Part shown: positions 12,216-25,000 of the stretch, piece after piece
How the letters are laid out: each line of letters starts with the position of its first letter
Numbering within the stretch: the stretch's first letter is position 1
Assembly: GCF_041381155.1 (NCBI RefSeq)
Contig: NC_091134.1
Location: 62,178,902-62,242,901, forward strand
DNA from: Argopecten irradians
Lineage: Eukaryota > Mollusca > Bivalvia > Pectinida > Pectinidae
Reading direction: 5' to 3'
DNA length: 64,000 nt
Made by a program: the position numbers and the translations under genes
Notes under the pieces: model-generated
Seen by the model: the letters and a program-made list of their open reading frames with translations, nothing else
Databases searched by the model: none
What the model was told of the DNA's origin: nothing

Positions 12216-12728
12216 CTATCTGGTGTGTGGTAGAGCTAGTCCTAAAAATACAACTTTCGTCACTGAAATAGGCCAATCCTAAAATGTATTGATTAAAATG
12301 GATATTTGGAGTCCTAATTACGGTTTCTTTATCATAAACAGAACAAAACTACTTAGGCCTAGACCTATTAGCTGAAATCATACAGCAAAACCGATATCAT
12401 AAGCATTGAGACCCTGGAATGTTCATGAAACTAGGTCAAGTTGGCATTCATAGCCGATATGAATGTCAACTGGACAGAGATAAATTCCATGTGCATATGA
12501 AATATGGTCTGGTATGAAATTAACTAGATTGTGTATTGCACTCAACCGTGCCATTTAGATTGTTTCATAAACACAAGTTTTATATTGTTTGAGAAGGATT
12601 TCTCAAAAAGACATCAATGTCCTGGTTAAGAAGCATTGACTGTCAGTTTAAATATTTATACGTGATTACGATGGTAGAAATCAAGATGAAAGTAATTGAC
12701 AGTCAGACCAAAGAGAAATAATACTAAC

Positions 12729-13110
12729 TTAAAGGCCCACTACGTTTACGGAGCAAAATTTAAAGTTAAAAAAAAAACCCATTTATACCATAAGAAAATA
12801 CATATCGATTGCCTAAGATGTGGTGACAACACCAAACATATGCAAGATTCCCTGCGTAATATATGACAACTGTGGAGATTCAATTCGCTGTTTTGCCGTC
12901 TGGTGAAGTCATGGTAAACTACCGGGCGGTATTTAGGCCGACGGCGGGAAACATAAGACGACCCGCGTTATGAAATATAACATTTTATTTATTTTCATTA
13001 AATTGTTCAGAAGATGATGATAAGTGTAGTATTAACGGTGATTTAACAACTTTTGCAACTCTACAAAATTATCGGTCTAGTTTTTCCCATTTTAAAATTA
13101 AAAGCGATTC
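12729..13110. mobile_element. MITE remnant (TTAAAGGCCCACTAC family)
   Basis: The left end TTAAAGGCCCACTACGTTT and about 370 bp of interior match the element that flanks the pearl-like insertion at 35974-38269. Shared landmarks include GCTGTTTTGCCGTCTGG, ACATAAGACGACCCG and GTATTAACGGT. The right terminal repeat is missing. Confidence 0.82.
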
Positions 13111-15285
13111 TTGAAATAACTTTTCAAACAATTAAAGAAAGACAACTCTCTCTTAGCATGAGGACAAAACGTACATTTCTCTATCATCACATAATATAAT
13201 TATAGATTAACAGATGCTCCGGATTTCACCTATTAATGTAAATAATTTTTTACATGATTCTCATTAATTCGATAGTATTAGAATATAAATCATTTCAACA
13301 AACAAAGAACAGCAAAACGTTACCAGTTTTATTATAATGACAATAATATGGTGGATTCAGACACATTAAAAATAATCTAATTAGAACAGTAAAAATATTT
13401 GGAATGGATGGGACATTGGAAAAACTAGTTATGTAAAACATTTTATGTAATTAACTTACATTATATATAATAAAAATAATAAAAATACTGTAAGAGATAT
13501 CTTCATATTTCCAATTGTTCTGAAATCAGAACGATTTTTTTAAGTGTTCCAGCAAAATTAAAGTAGTGTAACTTACTTACTTTTGGAGAAAATCTCTCTT
13601 TTGTGTCTCTATTTCCCTGATGCAAATTCTCACTTGGAAGGTCTTTATCACTACGGTGTTTATTCACGTTGAAAACAAGCGTTCTGACGACCTTCGCGGG
13701 TTAAGTTCATTTTACGAATTTAAAGTCAACAAAAGAAGCGGAATAATATCAAGAAACAATGCATTTTCAGCTCTAATATCGATTTTTGGCGGGCACAAAA
13801 CCCGATATCGGATAATAAGAATTTCCTGTAATAGTTGCAATAGGAAAATGTTACAATTTCAGTAAATAAATGTTTAATTTCTTTCGTTTGATTCAATTTC
13901 TAAATTTGTTGACTTGATCCCCTACATTCCAGTGACGTCACGTTTAGTAGGATTGAATGAAACGGTAGTCAGTCCCGCGAAACAGTGACGTCACAATCAC
14001 CATAATGACGTCGCTTACATAATTCTCACGGTAGTAAAAAGGAGTACACACTCATTCGGTTTAGTGAATGCAACTTTTCTTGAACATCAAAGAAGCGTTT
14101 CGCTTTGAGCGAAATCGTGTAAATAACAGACAATTTGCTTTTGTTTTGATTACCATCTTCTGTATGCATAATGAAAAAGTTACAGGATAAACAGAATACC
14201 CGGTCACTATCTTACAATACAAGTTTTATTTTGGTGTCGACAGGGAAAACAGAGATGACTCTGCAAAACCTCCTCATCTCATCTCATCTCAAAAACGATA
14301 GCAGCATCGATATTAATTATAGCAAAATAAAAATGTCCAACGTTGGAAATATTGCAAGTACATTCATTATTTACATACACCAGTAATTAGAATAATCATT
14401 TATTTCATCTAGACTAAATAATTTGCGAATCCCATACACCGCCTGCAAGGAGACGACCTTGGCCTATCGCTACCCACGATGCTCTCGATCAAGGTCTTAT
14501 ATTTTGTAACTTTTTATGGGATATTAAATCTAGATATATCTGTTTTCGACAGTTAAATTTCTATGAACATGTGTAAAACAAGCAGTCTCCACTGCTATTC
14601 CGAGGCCGTAAAATGCAATCTTGATCACCTCAGCCAAAACACAGGGGCACGCAAATTATGACAGAAACGTTTACTAGTAATTTGATACGTATGTCATTTA
14701 AAAGTATTGGAGACCTTTTGATATGCACGTGTATATATCATGATCGACGTTTCAAGTGGCTGCCCATATTATTTTTTGTGAAAAATGAATTATATATATT
14801 ATATATATGTTATAAAATTTGGTTAGCTTTTTTATTGTCATTATTGTTATATACACTGTATGTGATATTTAAACGAAAACACATATTTTACCTCAGAAGC
14901 CAATTATATATATAATATAAGTATCGGTTAGCTTGTAATATATATATATATAAGAAATATACTAAGGCCAGGGAGAATGGAAACACAGTCATAATTCCTA
15001 ATTTAGAGACATATTTTTATCAAAACTAGATCTATTTAAGTGTATTATTATTACACGTTATTTTGCATACTGTATTTATTACATGCTCCGATAGCTCTGC
15101 GCTACGGAGGCGAATTTTTTATAAAAAAAAAAAAAGAATAAAAAAAATCACACAAAAGTGTACTGCATTAAGGGCATTATTGGAATTTTATATAACTGAT
15201 ATAACCAGAAACATATATACATATACGTATTATATATATTTCTGATATAACATATATATATATATATATAGCAGACTTTAGATAG
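13111..15285. other. No recognisable gene; CRE octamers and AT microsatellites
   Basis: TGACGTCA occurs at 13933-13940 and 13986-13993, with TGACGTCG at 14006-14013. Long AT/TA runs occur near 14935-14955 and 15250-15270. The ORFs of 60-85 codons have AT-driven composition and no recognised domain. Confidence 0.55.
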
Positions 15286-15306
15286 TTAAAGTGAATAGTC
15301 GGGCAA
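15286..15306. repeat. Transposon-type terminal repeat, left partner
   Basis: TTAAAGTGAATAGTCGGGCA is inverted, with one mismatch in 21, at 18773-18793. The pair may be the ends of one 3.5-kb element or of two separate insertions. Confidence 0.6.
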
Positions 15307-16566
15307 AGGAAACCAGTCTAAATGCGTTCTTTGGCCTTCCAAAAGTCATTGTATACCATAATGATGGTCAAGTTCTGCTTACGATGTCCAGTTTTGACCA
15401 TTGAAATTTTGGGGAAGCCCCGTGTAAATTTAGCACAGTTCTAAATATAAATTTTCCAAACTCTTTGAAAACGAGGCTGCGTGGAAATGTCAACATGGAC
15501 ATGTGTTTCTCAGTCGTGTCGGTTTCGTTTCGTGTGATAAACCACTAATGCGGTATGCAAATTGTTGTTTTGAGATGATACATTTGATGCAAATGAAGTA
15601 TTCTTACATTAATGACAATGCTTTGTAATCATTTTTCGATAAAAGCATCTTGTACATGGAAATCGACACAAATATTCGGCCGATGCAGAGATGGGGCCCC
15701 GGCAAGGGGCAATTATTTCAGCATAGCATTCGTCGTATTTTACATCAACCGAATCATGAAGGTTAAATACAAATAATCGTAACATAATTTCCCATTTAAA
15801 ACCACACGAAAGTGTTCCATAGAACGTCCATGCATGTAGCTGTCAAAGATGTGAAAATAAATTAGCTCATACATAGATATTTTACAAGTACAATATATGT
15901 GTTCAATTATTCGTGTAGTTTTTTGCAGAGATTTAATTAAATTATCTATGTCTCTGTTTGTTTTTTTTTTTTTTTGTAAACAATATTTGAGTTCTGGAGA
16001 GAGATGACATGAATGTCCAGCTGGAAGGAAAGAAAATTTTATGATGTATATGTATCGTACAATGTATATATGTAAACGTATATTCCATGTAGCTGCTATA
16101 GAATTACAACTAGGAAATTCTCTCAAACATTGATAATATTTAATTCTTCACATTCATGTAGGCCTATGCTGTGAGAATTAACACATCATATATATTTCCA
16201 GAAAACATATAGGCCTACATGTATGTTACTTTCCTTTTCTGTTGTTTCCTGTTCTTTTTTGTGCTCTGGAGAAAAAGATGATTGAGTTGAAGAAAAGTAA
16301 TTAATTAAGAGAAATGTGTACCACAGTACTTTGTCTGTAGCCGAGGGGTTCTATACTGTTTTAATAGTCCAGTAATTAATAATTAAATTGAAAATTTCAA
16401 AATTAAGATGAAATTGTAAATTCCATTTTTGAATGAAGTGGTTCCCTGAATGAAGTGGTTCCCCTCCTTTGAGAGTACACAGTGTGTATACCCTTTTTGG
16501 TTTTTAGGAATAATACCTGAATAGGAACCTGAAATAACATGACAATCAATCAGGTATGTGTGTGTT

Positions 16567-16587
16567 GGGGGGTGGGGGTGGGGGGGC
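16567..16587 (+). other. G-quadruplex-prone G-run
   Basis: G6-T-G5-T-G7 in 21 bp, meeting the sequence requirement for an intramolecular G-quadruplex with single-base loops, in otherwise AT-rich DNA. Confidence 0.6.
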
Positions 16588-16611
16588 TAAAAGACAGAAG
16601 AATCATGAGGT

Positions 16612-16858
16612 TGGGAAGTTGTAACTTGAGTGGGGGGTTGAAATATAGAAGAAATAGCTACAGATAACTGGAAGTGGAAGGGTGCTTTATCATTGATCTG
16701 GTCATTGCATATTTGGGGTTTACATGGCTTTTTTTTGGTTATTTAGTCTCATTGATTTTGGAGCAACTTTGAATCCATATGGTACTGTATATCTTTCTTT
16801 TTTACATGTGTAGCTATTTCTTCTGTATTTCACCCTCCGCCCAAGTCACAACTTCCCA
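16612..16858. repeat. Foldback with ~50-bp inverted arms
   Basis: Left arm TGGGAAGTTGTAACTTGAG...GAAGAAATAGCTACA and right arm TGTAGCTATTTCTTC...CACAACTTCCCA are inverted with roughly 86% identity, about 146 bp apart. Probably a MITE or its remnant. Confidence 0.75.
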
Positions 16859-18349
16859 ATAGGTACCACTTTTTTGTTTAGAACTCAAATCAAAGACAGA
16901 TGTACATAGTACTACATACTACATTTTAGTCTATGTGTTTGTAATCACTGTTACTACAGTATTAATACATAAATGGTCTATGTACAAGTTACACATAGAC
17001 AATAAATGTGAAATTTGGTTCAGACAAAAAGATTTTTAACATTTCAGATAACTTGCTAGTTTTATGGTTTTATTTATATGTTGAGTCTACTCTCTTGTAA
17101 AGTAGAATTTAGAAATCCTAAGACAATGTTATCTATATTGCTATATGTAAAAAAAAATCCTTATATTTTAAAAGTAATTGAAAAGCTATCTCACAAGCCC
17201 TGACAAACAAATGGGCAGGCATATGGATGCAAGAATTATAATCACTGGATCTAGAGGACTAATATAAACAAATATTTCTACAAAGTTAAACAATGAAAAA
17301 GTATTGCATCATAATTTTATTTAATGATTACAGTTGAAAGGAACATTTAATAAATTAATACTGTTTAAATGTTCTGTTCATGATCTTCTAGGTCCATATT
17401 GGAAAAGTTTACTTTCAAGAGCACTCAAATCAACATTCTTCAGTCTTCATATGATGCTAATTGTATGTATATGTATACATACACTTGTATACAGGTCCAA
17501 GGGATGAACTTTCTGTATTCATGTCACTATGCATGCATGGTGCCTGAAAAAAAGAACCAGCAATTTTTTATACTGTTGAATATGACAAAAATTGAAATGA
17601 TCAATTTCAAATATATATAAATGAATAAATGTAGGTTCATTCTACAGGTTTTTTTTATTTTAGAGAAAACATTTTATAAGTTGTGAATGTGTCACTGATG
17701 CATTTGATAGAATCAAATATTGTTTCAAAAAAGATACAAAATTCATTATCTATAGTTCCAACAAAAATTCAGAATAATTATAAATGATACATGGCTGCAG
17801 TACATTTCAACTCTGTAAAGTTTGTCATATACACATGAACCAGGTACAGTTGTAATAAATATACAAACACTATTTATTATTATGACCAGAAATAATATTG
17901 TATGTGTCCTCCAAATATATCTAAAGAACAAGCTAAAACCTACATGTACATATATGTGTATATCAGAACATATACAATACAATTTTACCAATTAACCTAC
18001 AATGTAAATCCTATATACAATGTATGTGTATAACACTACCAGAACATGTACAGAACAAAAATTTACAAATTAAAAATCTATAAATATATACATGTACATC
18101 AGAACTGTATGAATTGACCGGTAGCATACAGGGCATTCATTACCGGTACCCCTAAAGAGGCCCCACTAAAGAACCGCTATTTACCCCAGGGTTACGTTTT
18201 ACGCGATTGGGGAACAGGTATGAAACATGTGACCATATGTGACCACTCATTTATGAAAAAATACTGCTAGGGACTATTTACATAATAATCAAATACGAAG
18301 ACTCACTCACAATCAGCTGAGCAGGGAGTACCGGGTACGTAGTAGGCCT

Positions 18350-18913
18350 AGGTACGTAACTGTTACAGTAGCGGTCCGGAGCCGCGTGCTCGTTTGAACT
18401 GTTCTCTTCACTATAACAAGTTGTATTAACACTCTCCATGCGTCGTAATGTTTACCGAGTCAGTTGTTGGGATTGTCGCTGCTCCATTGCCTTTCCTTTC
18501 GCATTTTAGGTGTGTCAGTTGGTTGTTTTGGCGGAAACATTTTGGTTCAAAACTACGGTAGCCATGTTTTGTTTACTACGGAGAGTGGTGGGTGTTGCGC
18601 ATGCGTTAAGATTGAACTGCACTCTTAGCCGTCCGGGAGGACTTTTAGGATTCCCATAGATATTATTATTTTCTTCGCATGTACAGCGATTTTGACGGAA
18701 AGTTTTATTTTTCTAATTCATAAGAAATTATACCGGATATATTAATACCATTTTTACCGATTTTACAGTCACTTGCCCGACTATTCGCTTTAAACAGTGC
18801 GTTTCAAATCAAAGAAAAAAAACCTTCGAGGGCCTCACCAACTAATTTCAAGCGTCTTCGTAACGTGGATTTTAGCACACGCGTCACTTCCTGTCCTTTT
18901 TTCGCGTGTTGCA
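18350..18913 (+). promoter_or_regulatory. Probable NOLC1 promoter/5' UTR with NRF1-type site
   Basis: This stretch is more GC- and CpG-rich than its AT-rich surroundings. It holds GCGCATGCG at 18597-18605, a palindromic NRF1-type motif common in housekeeping promoters, and a GCCAT YY1-like core at 18571. No TATA box is obvious. A transposon-type terminal inverted repeat lies at 18773-18793, inside this interval. The transcription start cannot be placed from sequence. Confidence 0.45.
18773..18793. repeat. Transposon-type terminal repeat, right partner, next to NOLC1 start
   Basis: TTGCCCGACTATTCGCTTTA is the inverse of 15286-15306. It lies 120 bp upstream of the NOLC1 ATG, within the presumed promoter or 5' UTR. 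Confidence 0.6.
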
Positions 18914-19024
18914 ATGGCTTCTGGTGGTGAACCTGGGTCTGCGGCTTTATTGCCGATGGTATACGAATATCTTAAATCAACATGCAAAGATGTTGCGGAA
19001 AATTTGAAGAAGAAACTTAAAGTT
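18914..19024 (+). CDS. NOLC1: NOLC1 exon 1 (LisH-like N-terminus)
   Basis: 37 codons from ATG in a good context, ending LKKKLKV before the donor GTAAGT at 19025. It encodes the first helix of the LisH-like region (LLPMVYEYLKS). Phase 0 exit. Confidence 0.9.
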
Positions 19025-22000
19025 GTAAGTTTTCGTATAATTTCAATAGCCACGATCTGTATTTTAATCATTAACTCCCATGATAATTGGTGGTTTTGTG
19101 GTAAACAGACGAGCACGTGGCTTTGGCCTCACAATAGAAGAATCGGTATTCAACAAAAATAATGGCGTAATTTTTGTTAACGACTTAAACGTTCATGGAA
19201 CATAGTCCATAGGTCCATTACAAAAATAACTTCATTCAAATAAGACAATAGATGTGTCATTTGAATAAGAATGGTGGGCGTGCTAGCCTAATGGGCATAT
19301 TCATCTCCATGTGTCGGGCCATTCTTCGTGTATTTCTTTAAAACAAACATTGAGTACTTGATTCTGTTCAGACTCCATATTGTGTTATACCGCCCTGGTA
19401 GAATCTAATTAATTGCCAATCAATAACCTCTGGCCTTAGATGTGTAGCGGGTGGAATGTGTTCAATAAACGACAAACCTGCTGGGTTCAGATTCTTTCAC
19501 GTTTATTCCATTTTTAAAAAGACATTCTGTAAATATAATAAAAAGTTAGAATATTCAACTCTCATTTATCAAAAACATATATCATTCATTCAACAACGAA
19601 TCACGAGAATAACTTTCAAAGATAAACTTTACATTTCACACATTACTGAAAACTTATTATTGCAAACATAGATACGATATATAAAAGTAAAAACACACAC
19701 TTACAATACATACACTTACAATACATATATACTACAATGTATACTCCATATGTCATGAATACAGTCAATCGTAAGGCAACAGATTAAACTAGAATATAAA
19801 AGAACACACAATTCTTACTTCATTTCAGATACATGTAACTTATACATTTTACAAACTTTACAATTACAATAATCGGATCACATGTATACAATACATGTTT
19901 ATCCGTATAGATTTCATATTTTAAAAATATCTAAATTATAATAATCACATTCAAACCATTTTCATACTCGGAGAATAGAATAATGTATTAACCAAGATAA
20001 AGAACAAATAATAGAACAACCGAAAAGCAAGACTTACCCAACTGAATGAATTTCCGGACCAAGCAATAGACACGTCCAACCAAGAACAGGGAAGAAATTC
20101 AAATCTCCGGAAATACAAAAAGATATATAGCAAATACGTTTAACTGACAAAATTGACCAATCAAACAACTTTGTCAATGTCCGTAACAGTCATATGTCCT
20201 GTCCGTCATAAAAGTCCATCAGTGAACACTACTAACGGGTACACAAATATATACGTACATACACATATAGACAAACGCAGCGCTCGCGAATATATACGTT
20301 ATATTACTCACGCGAGTAAAAAACAGCACGGCATAGATACTTATTAATATTATTTTTAATTACAAATTATATATTTGTAAATATTGAAACATCTTTCAAA
20401 TACACTTTTATACCACTTTTATTTATTACATAAATTCACATAAAATATGACCCTACTACACATGAACCAGGGTTGTTACTCACATAACGTAAGAGTCAAT
20501 TGGTCAGCTGATTTCTAATTCAATGTTATTTTGCTGAATGTCAACTGTCATTTCCCTAGACTTATTTCTTTGAAGGCGGCGGAAAATATGATGATCACAG
20601 TCACAACGACGTTAGATGAAGGCGGCGGGAAAATATGATAATGCTCTCACAGTTTAGGTATTAATTATCCTATTTATATAGTAAAACCATAATTTGAGGC
20701 CTCAAAAATAGTATTTTCCCAAATTAAGTATGATGCATGATATCAGTAACATTTTAACCTAATTTTAAATATGGCGCAGAGATTTCATTATCAGGTGGTA
20801 CCTGGTACTTTTTGGCGACTAAACCTGGCTGTGGTACTAGATATAACATAGAGATAGTATAGAAAAGAAACCCCTGAAATTGTAATTGTACCGCCTCTCT
20901 TGAATGATAATGAAACCCCTGGGGCAGCTTGGTTACTACAAAAAAAAACAAATGACTATTTACATGTAATATTATTGTTACAACAATCCAAACTTTGAAA
21001 ATGTAACCCTCAGCATTGGGTAAATCGTCTATCGGAAGTTAGAGGTTAGACATGACGTAATGTTTCAAAAGTCTATTGTTGTGCTTTACCTCTAACAAAG
21101 TTGATAATCTTCCGTATGCTTCAGTAGTTGATCTAGGTGGTGTTTGTCAGAATTGCTAGATTTCATCGGCTGTCTGATTGGCTGTTGATTAACTTTTGTT
21201 CTTCAAAGATGGCTACCGAAGCATTGATTCTCATGATCAGACGTGTCTAACATAACTAGGGATATAGCATAGTTGATGTTAAGTGAGTGTCATATTTTCT
21301 TTTAAATAACAATAGAAATATTTGTCTCCAAATCATCCGATAGAACTCCCACAATTACTATCATCAGATTTGCACTACATTCTGTGGCTTTTCAAGAGCA
21401 GTAGGTAGCTAACCATAAACAGTCTATCGGTCAGATTTTGAATCTGTGATTATGGTTAGTTTTGGCAGTCTAATTATAGTAGGATTATTGATTTGTATGT
21501 CTATATTAATACATTAATATTGTTTGTGAATTTGTTTATTTGTGTTTTGTCCCTTTTTTCCAGAATCCACCTGAAAGTGGCTCTCCTAAACTTCAAGAAA
21601 TCTACAGTCATTGGAATCAGTAAGTTTTTGGCAGACTATATCTATTTAGTCAACATTTTAAGCATATTTGAATTGGAAACATACAGAACAGGGTTTTTTT
21701 ATCTTTAAACTCATATTATATTAGAAGAGTCACTAAAGTGCCCCAAAGCAAGCACTCTGAGTAACATGTAGTTTTGACTTTGAATGATGGCCCCAAGGAT
21801 GGTGTGTAGAAACAGAAAAACAGTGAAAACCCAAAACATTCAAAGTGAATACTGTCCTATTATAAAACTGGATCAGTGAAAACCCAAAACATTCAAAGTG
21901 AATACTGTCCTATTATAAAACTGGATCAGTGAAAACCCAAAACATTCAAAGTGAATACTGTCCTATTATAAAACTGGATCAGTGAAAACCCAAAACATTC

Positions 22001-25000
22001 AAAGTGAATACTGTCCTATTATAAAATCAGTCGATAAATACAGATTTAGAAGTATTATCTCCATACTTTGTTTTTAACACAACTGTGCCAAACATTAACG
22101 TTAGATTTAGATAATATTCATATTGTAATATTCTGTTAGTTGTTTCATGATTTTTATTTAGTAATATTTCATTAAAACTATGAATTTAGTACAAGAAATA
22201 CTGTTTTGAAAATGTGTTGATTGATTGCAGAACTGGGGGGAAAAGAAAGCAGGTTGGTTCAGGTGGAGGAGTAGCAAAGAAACTGAAAACCGCAGACTCC
22301 AGCAGTGAGGACTCAAGGTAGGAATTAGATGTTACCTTTGTCAAGATAAAATGCCCATAAGAATTAACAGGGGTTCACAAAGCCGACAAAAATGTTTTGT
22401 CTAAAAATCTCATTCTGTTATTGTTTATTCTTCAAGTGGTGTTTGAATTCCCCTGTAATTGCAATGTAGTTTTGCCATACAACTGGGGCTTTTTACTGTT
22501 GGCTGTTGAACAGTTTGAGATTGTATTCCGAATACATTGATCTAGCTTTTGCTGCAGGTAATACAGTATCAAGTTGTCTCTATAATAAAAGCATTTCAAA
22601 ACTAGTCTAAGTTTATTTATAATACCTTTTTAATTATATATGTGTTGCCATAATATGGTAGCTTTAAAATTCGTCTAATATGATGAAATCAAAAACTAGT
22701 GTAGGTAAACTGAATTCCAGAAATATTTGAATAATTAATGTTAAAGATAGTAAAAAGTTTAAATAATTACTTTTGTTTCATTGCAGTGATTCTGACTCGG
22801 ATGATGATCCAAAGACAGTTAAGCCTAAAGCCATGTATGGCAATGTTCCACCACCATCAAGCCTGACCTCTCCATCAGGGGATGCAACAAAAGCACCTAA
22901 AAAACGACCTGCTAAGGACAGCAGTAGTTCAGACAGTTCTAGTTCTGACAGCTCAGATGACGACAAGAAGAAGAAAAAACCAGCAGCAGCTAAACCTTCA
23001 GCAGTTAAGCCTACTCCAAGTAAAAAAGCTAAGCAGGAGTCATCAAGTTCCAGCTCAGACTCCAGCTCGGATGAAGAGGATACCAAAGCAGTAAAAAAGG
23101 CAAAGACTGCATCTACACCTGTTTCTAAAGGGAAATCTGTAGCCAAGAAGAATGACAGCAGTGACAGTGATTCAGAGTCGAGCTCCTCAGATGAAAAGAG
23201 CAAGAAGGTGAAGAAAACCAAACTAACTGGGGCTAAGACAGTGCAGAAGAAGAAAACAGATAGCAGCAGTGATGACTCCAGTGATTCCAGTTCTGATGAA
23301 GATACTAAACCAGCTGTAAAGGCCAAGCCTGCTACCAAAGCTACACCCTCTAAGGCTGCCGTCCCAGCAAAGAAAGCCAACAGTGACAGCAGTGATTCAA
23401 GCAGTGATTCTTCAGATTCCGACAGTGATACACAGAAAAAGACAAAGACTGCTACGAAACCTGCAGCACCAGCCTTGAAGAAAGTTCCTGCAAAGAAAGC
23501 TGGTTCCAGCTCAAGCGACTCCAGTTCAGAAGATGAAAAACCCAGTAAAAAACCTACAACTGCAGCTAAAGCAATACCAGCAAAGAAAAAGGATGATAGT
23601 AGCAGTAGTGATTCAAGTGACTCTAGCTCTAACGAGGATGAAAAGTCTAAAGCTAAAGCGACGCCTGCTAAAAAGGCAACCCCAGCTAAAGCAACACCAG
23701 CAAAGAAAAAGGACGATAGTAGCAGTAGTGATTCAAGTGACTCTAGCTCAGACGAGGATGAAAAGTCAAAAGCTAAAGTGACGCCTGCTAAAAAGGCCAC
23801 CCCAGCTAGAGCAACACCAGCAAAGAAAAAGGACGATAGTAGCAGTAGTGATTCAAGTGACTCCAGCTCAGACGAGGATGAAAAGTCTAAAGCTAAAGTG
23901 ACGCCTGCTAAAAAGGCAACCCCAGCTAAAGCAACACCAGCAAAGAAAAAGGACGATAGTAGTAGTAGTGATTCAAGTGACTCTAGCTCAGACAAGGATG
24001 AAAAGTCTAAAGCTAAAGTGACGCCTGCTAAAAAGGCCACCCCAGCTAAAGCAACACCAGCAAAGAAAAAGGACGTTAGTAGTAGTAGTGATTCAAGTGA
24101 TTCTAGCTCGGACGAGGATGAAAAGTCTAAAGCTAAAGTGACGCCTGCTAAAAAGGCCACCCCAGCTAAAGCAACACCAGCAAAGAAAAAGGACGATAGT
24201 AGTAGTAGTGATTCAAGTGACTCAAGCTCAGATGAGGATGAAAAGTCAAAAGCTAAAGTGACACCTGCTAAAAAGGCCACCCCAGCTAAAGCAACACCAG
24301 CAAAGAAAAAGGACGATAGTAGTAGTAGTGATTCAAGTGACTCCAGCTCGGACGAGGATGAAAAGTCAAAAGCTAAAGTGACGCCTGCTAAAAAGGCCAC
24401 CCCAGCTAAAGCAACACCAGCAAAGAAAAAGGACGATAGTAGTAGTAGTGATTCAAGTGACTCCAGCTCTGACGAGGATGAAAAGTCTAAAGCTAAAGTG
24501 ACGCCTGCTAAAAAGGCCACCCCAGCTAAAGCAACACCAGCAAAGAAAAAGGACGATAGTAGTAGTAGTGATTCAAGTAACTCCAGCTCGGACGAGGATG
24601 AAAAGTCTAAAGCTAAAGTGACGCCTGCTAAAAAGGCCACCCCAGCTAAAGCAACACCAGCAAAGAAAAAGGACGTTAGTAGTAGTAGTGATTCAAGTGA
24701 CTCTAGCTCTGACGAGGATGAAAAGTCTAAAGCTAAAGTGACGCCTGCTAAAAAGGCCACCCCAGCTAAAGCAACACCAGCAAAGAAAAAGGACGTTAGT
24801 AGTAGTAGTGATTCAAGTGACTCCAGCTCCGACGAGGATGAAAAGTCTAAAGCTAAAGTGACGCCTGCTAAAAAGGCCACCCCAGCTAAAGCAACACCAG
24901 CAAAGAAAAAGGACGATAGTAGTAGTAATGATTCAAGTGATTCTAGCTCGGACGAGGAGACAACAACAAAAACAAAACCAGTTACACCATCAAGTGTAAG

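Larger units (their letters stand above)
15307..18349. other. AT-rich interval without a supported gene
   Basis: Contains poly(T) near 15960-15975, a G-run at 16567-16587, a foldback at 16612-16858, and many short ORFs of AT-driven composition. If the terminal repeats at 15286 and 18793 belong together, this interval is the inside of a transposon, but no transposase is recognised. Confidence 0.45.

Noticed and set aside
15740..16126. 128-codon minus-strand ORF
   Set aside because: Composition is AT-driven (Ile/Tyr/Lys-rich), with a poly(K) from a poly(T) run; no domain recognised.
18797..18913. In-frame upstream ATG extending NOLC1 by 39 residues
   Set aside because: The extension (MRFKSKKKNLRG...) has no match to the family. 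The ATG at 18914 has a better context and aligns with the usual Nopp140 start.
22778..24880. 700-codon antisense ORF across NOLC1 exon 4
   Set aside because: It is the mirror of the 120-bp repeats. The Ser/Lys codon usage of the sense frame simply lacks stops on the other strand, and the hydrophobic repeats follow from that.
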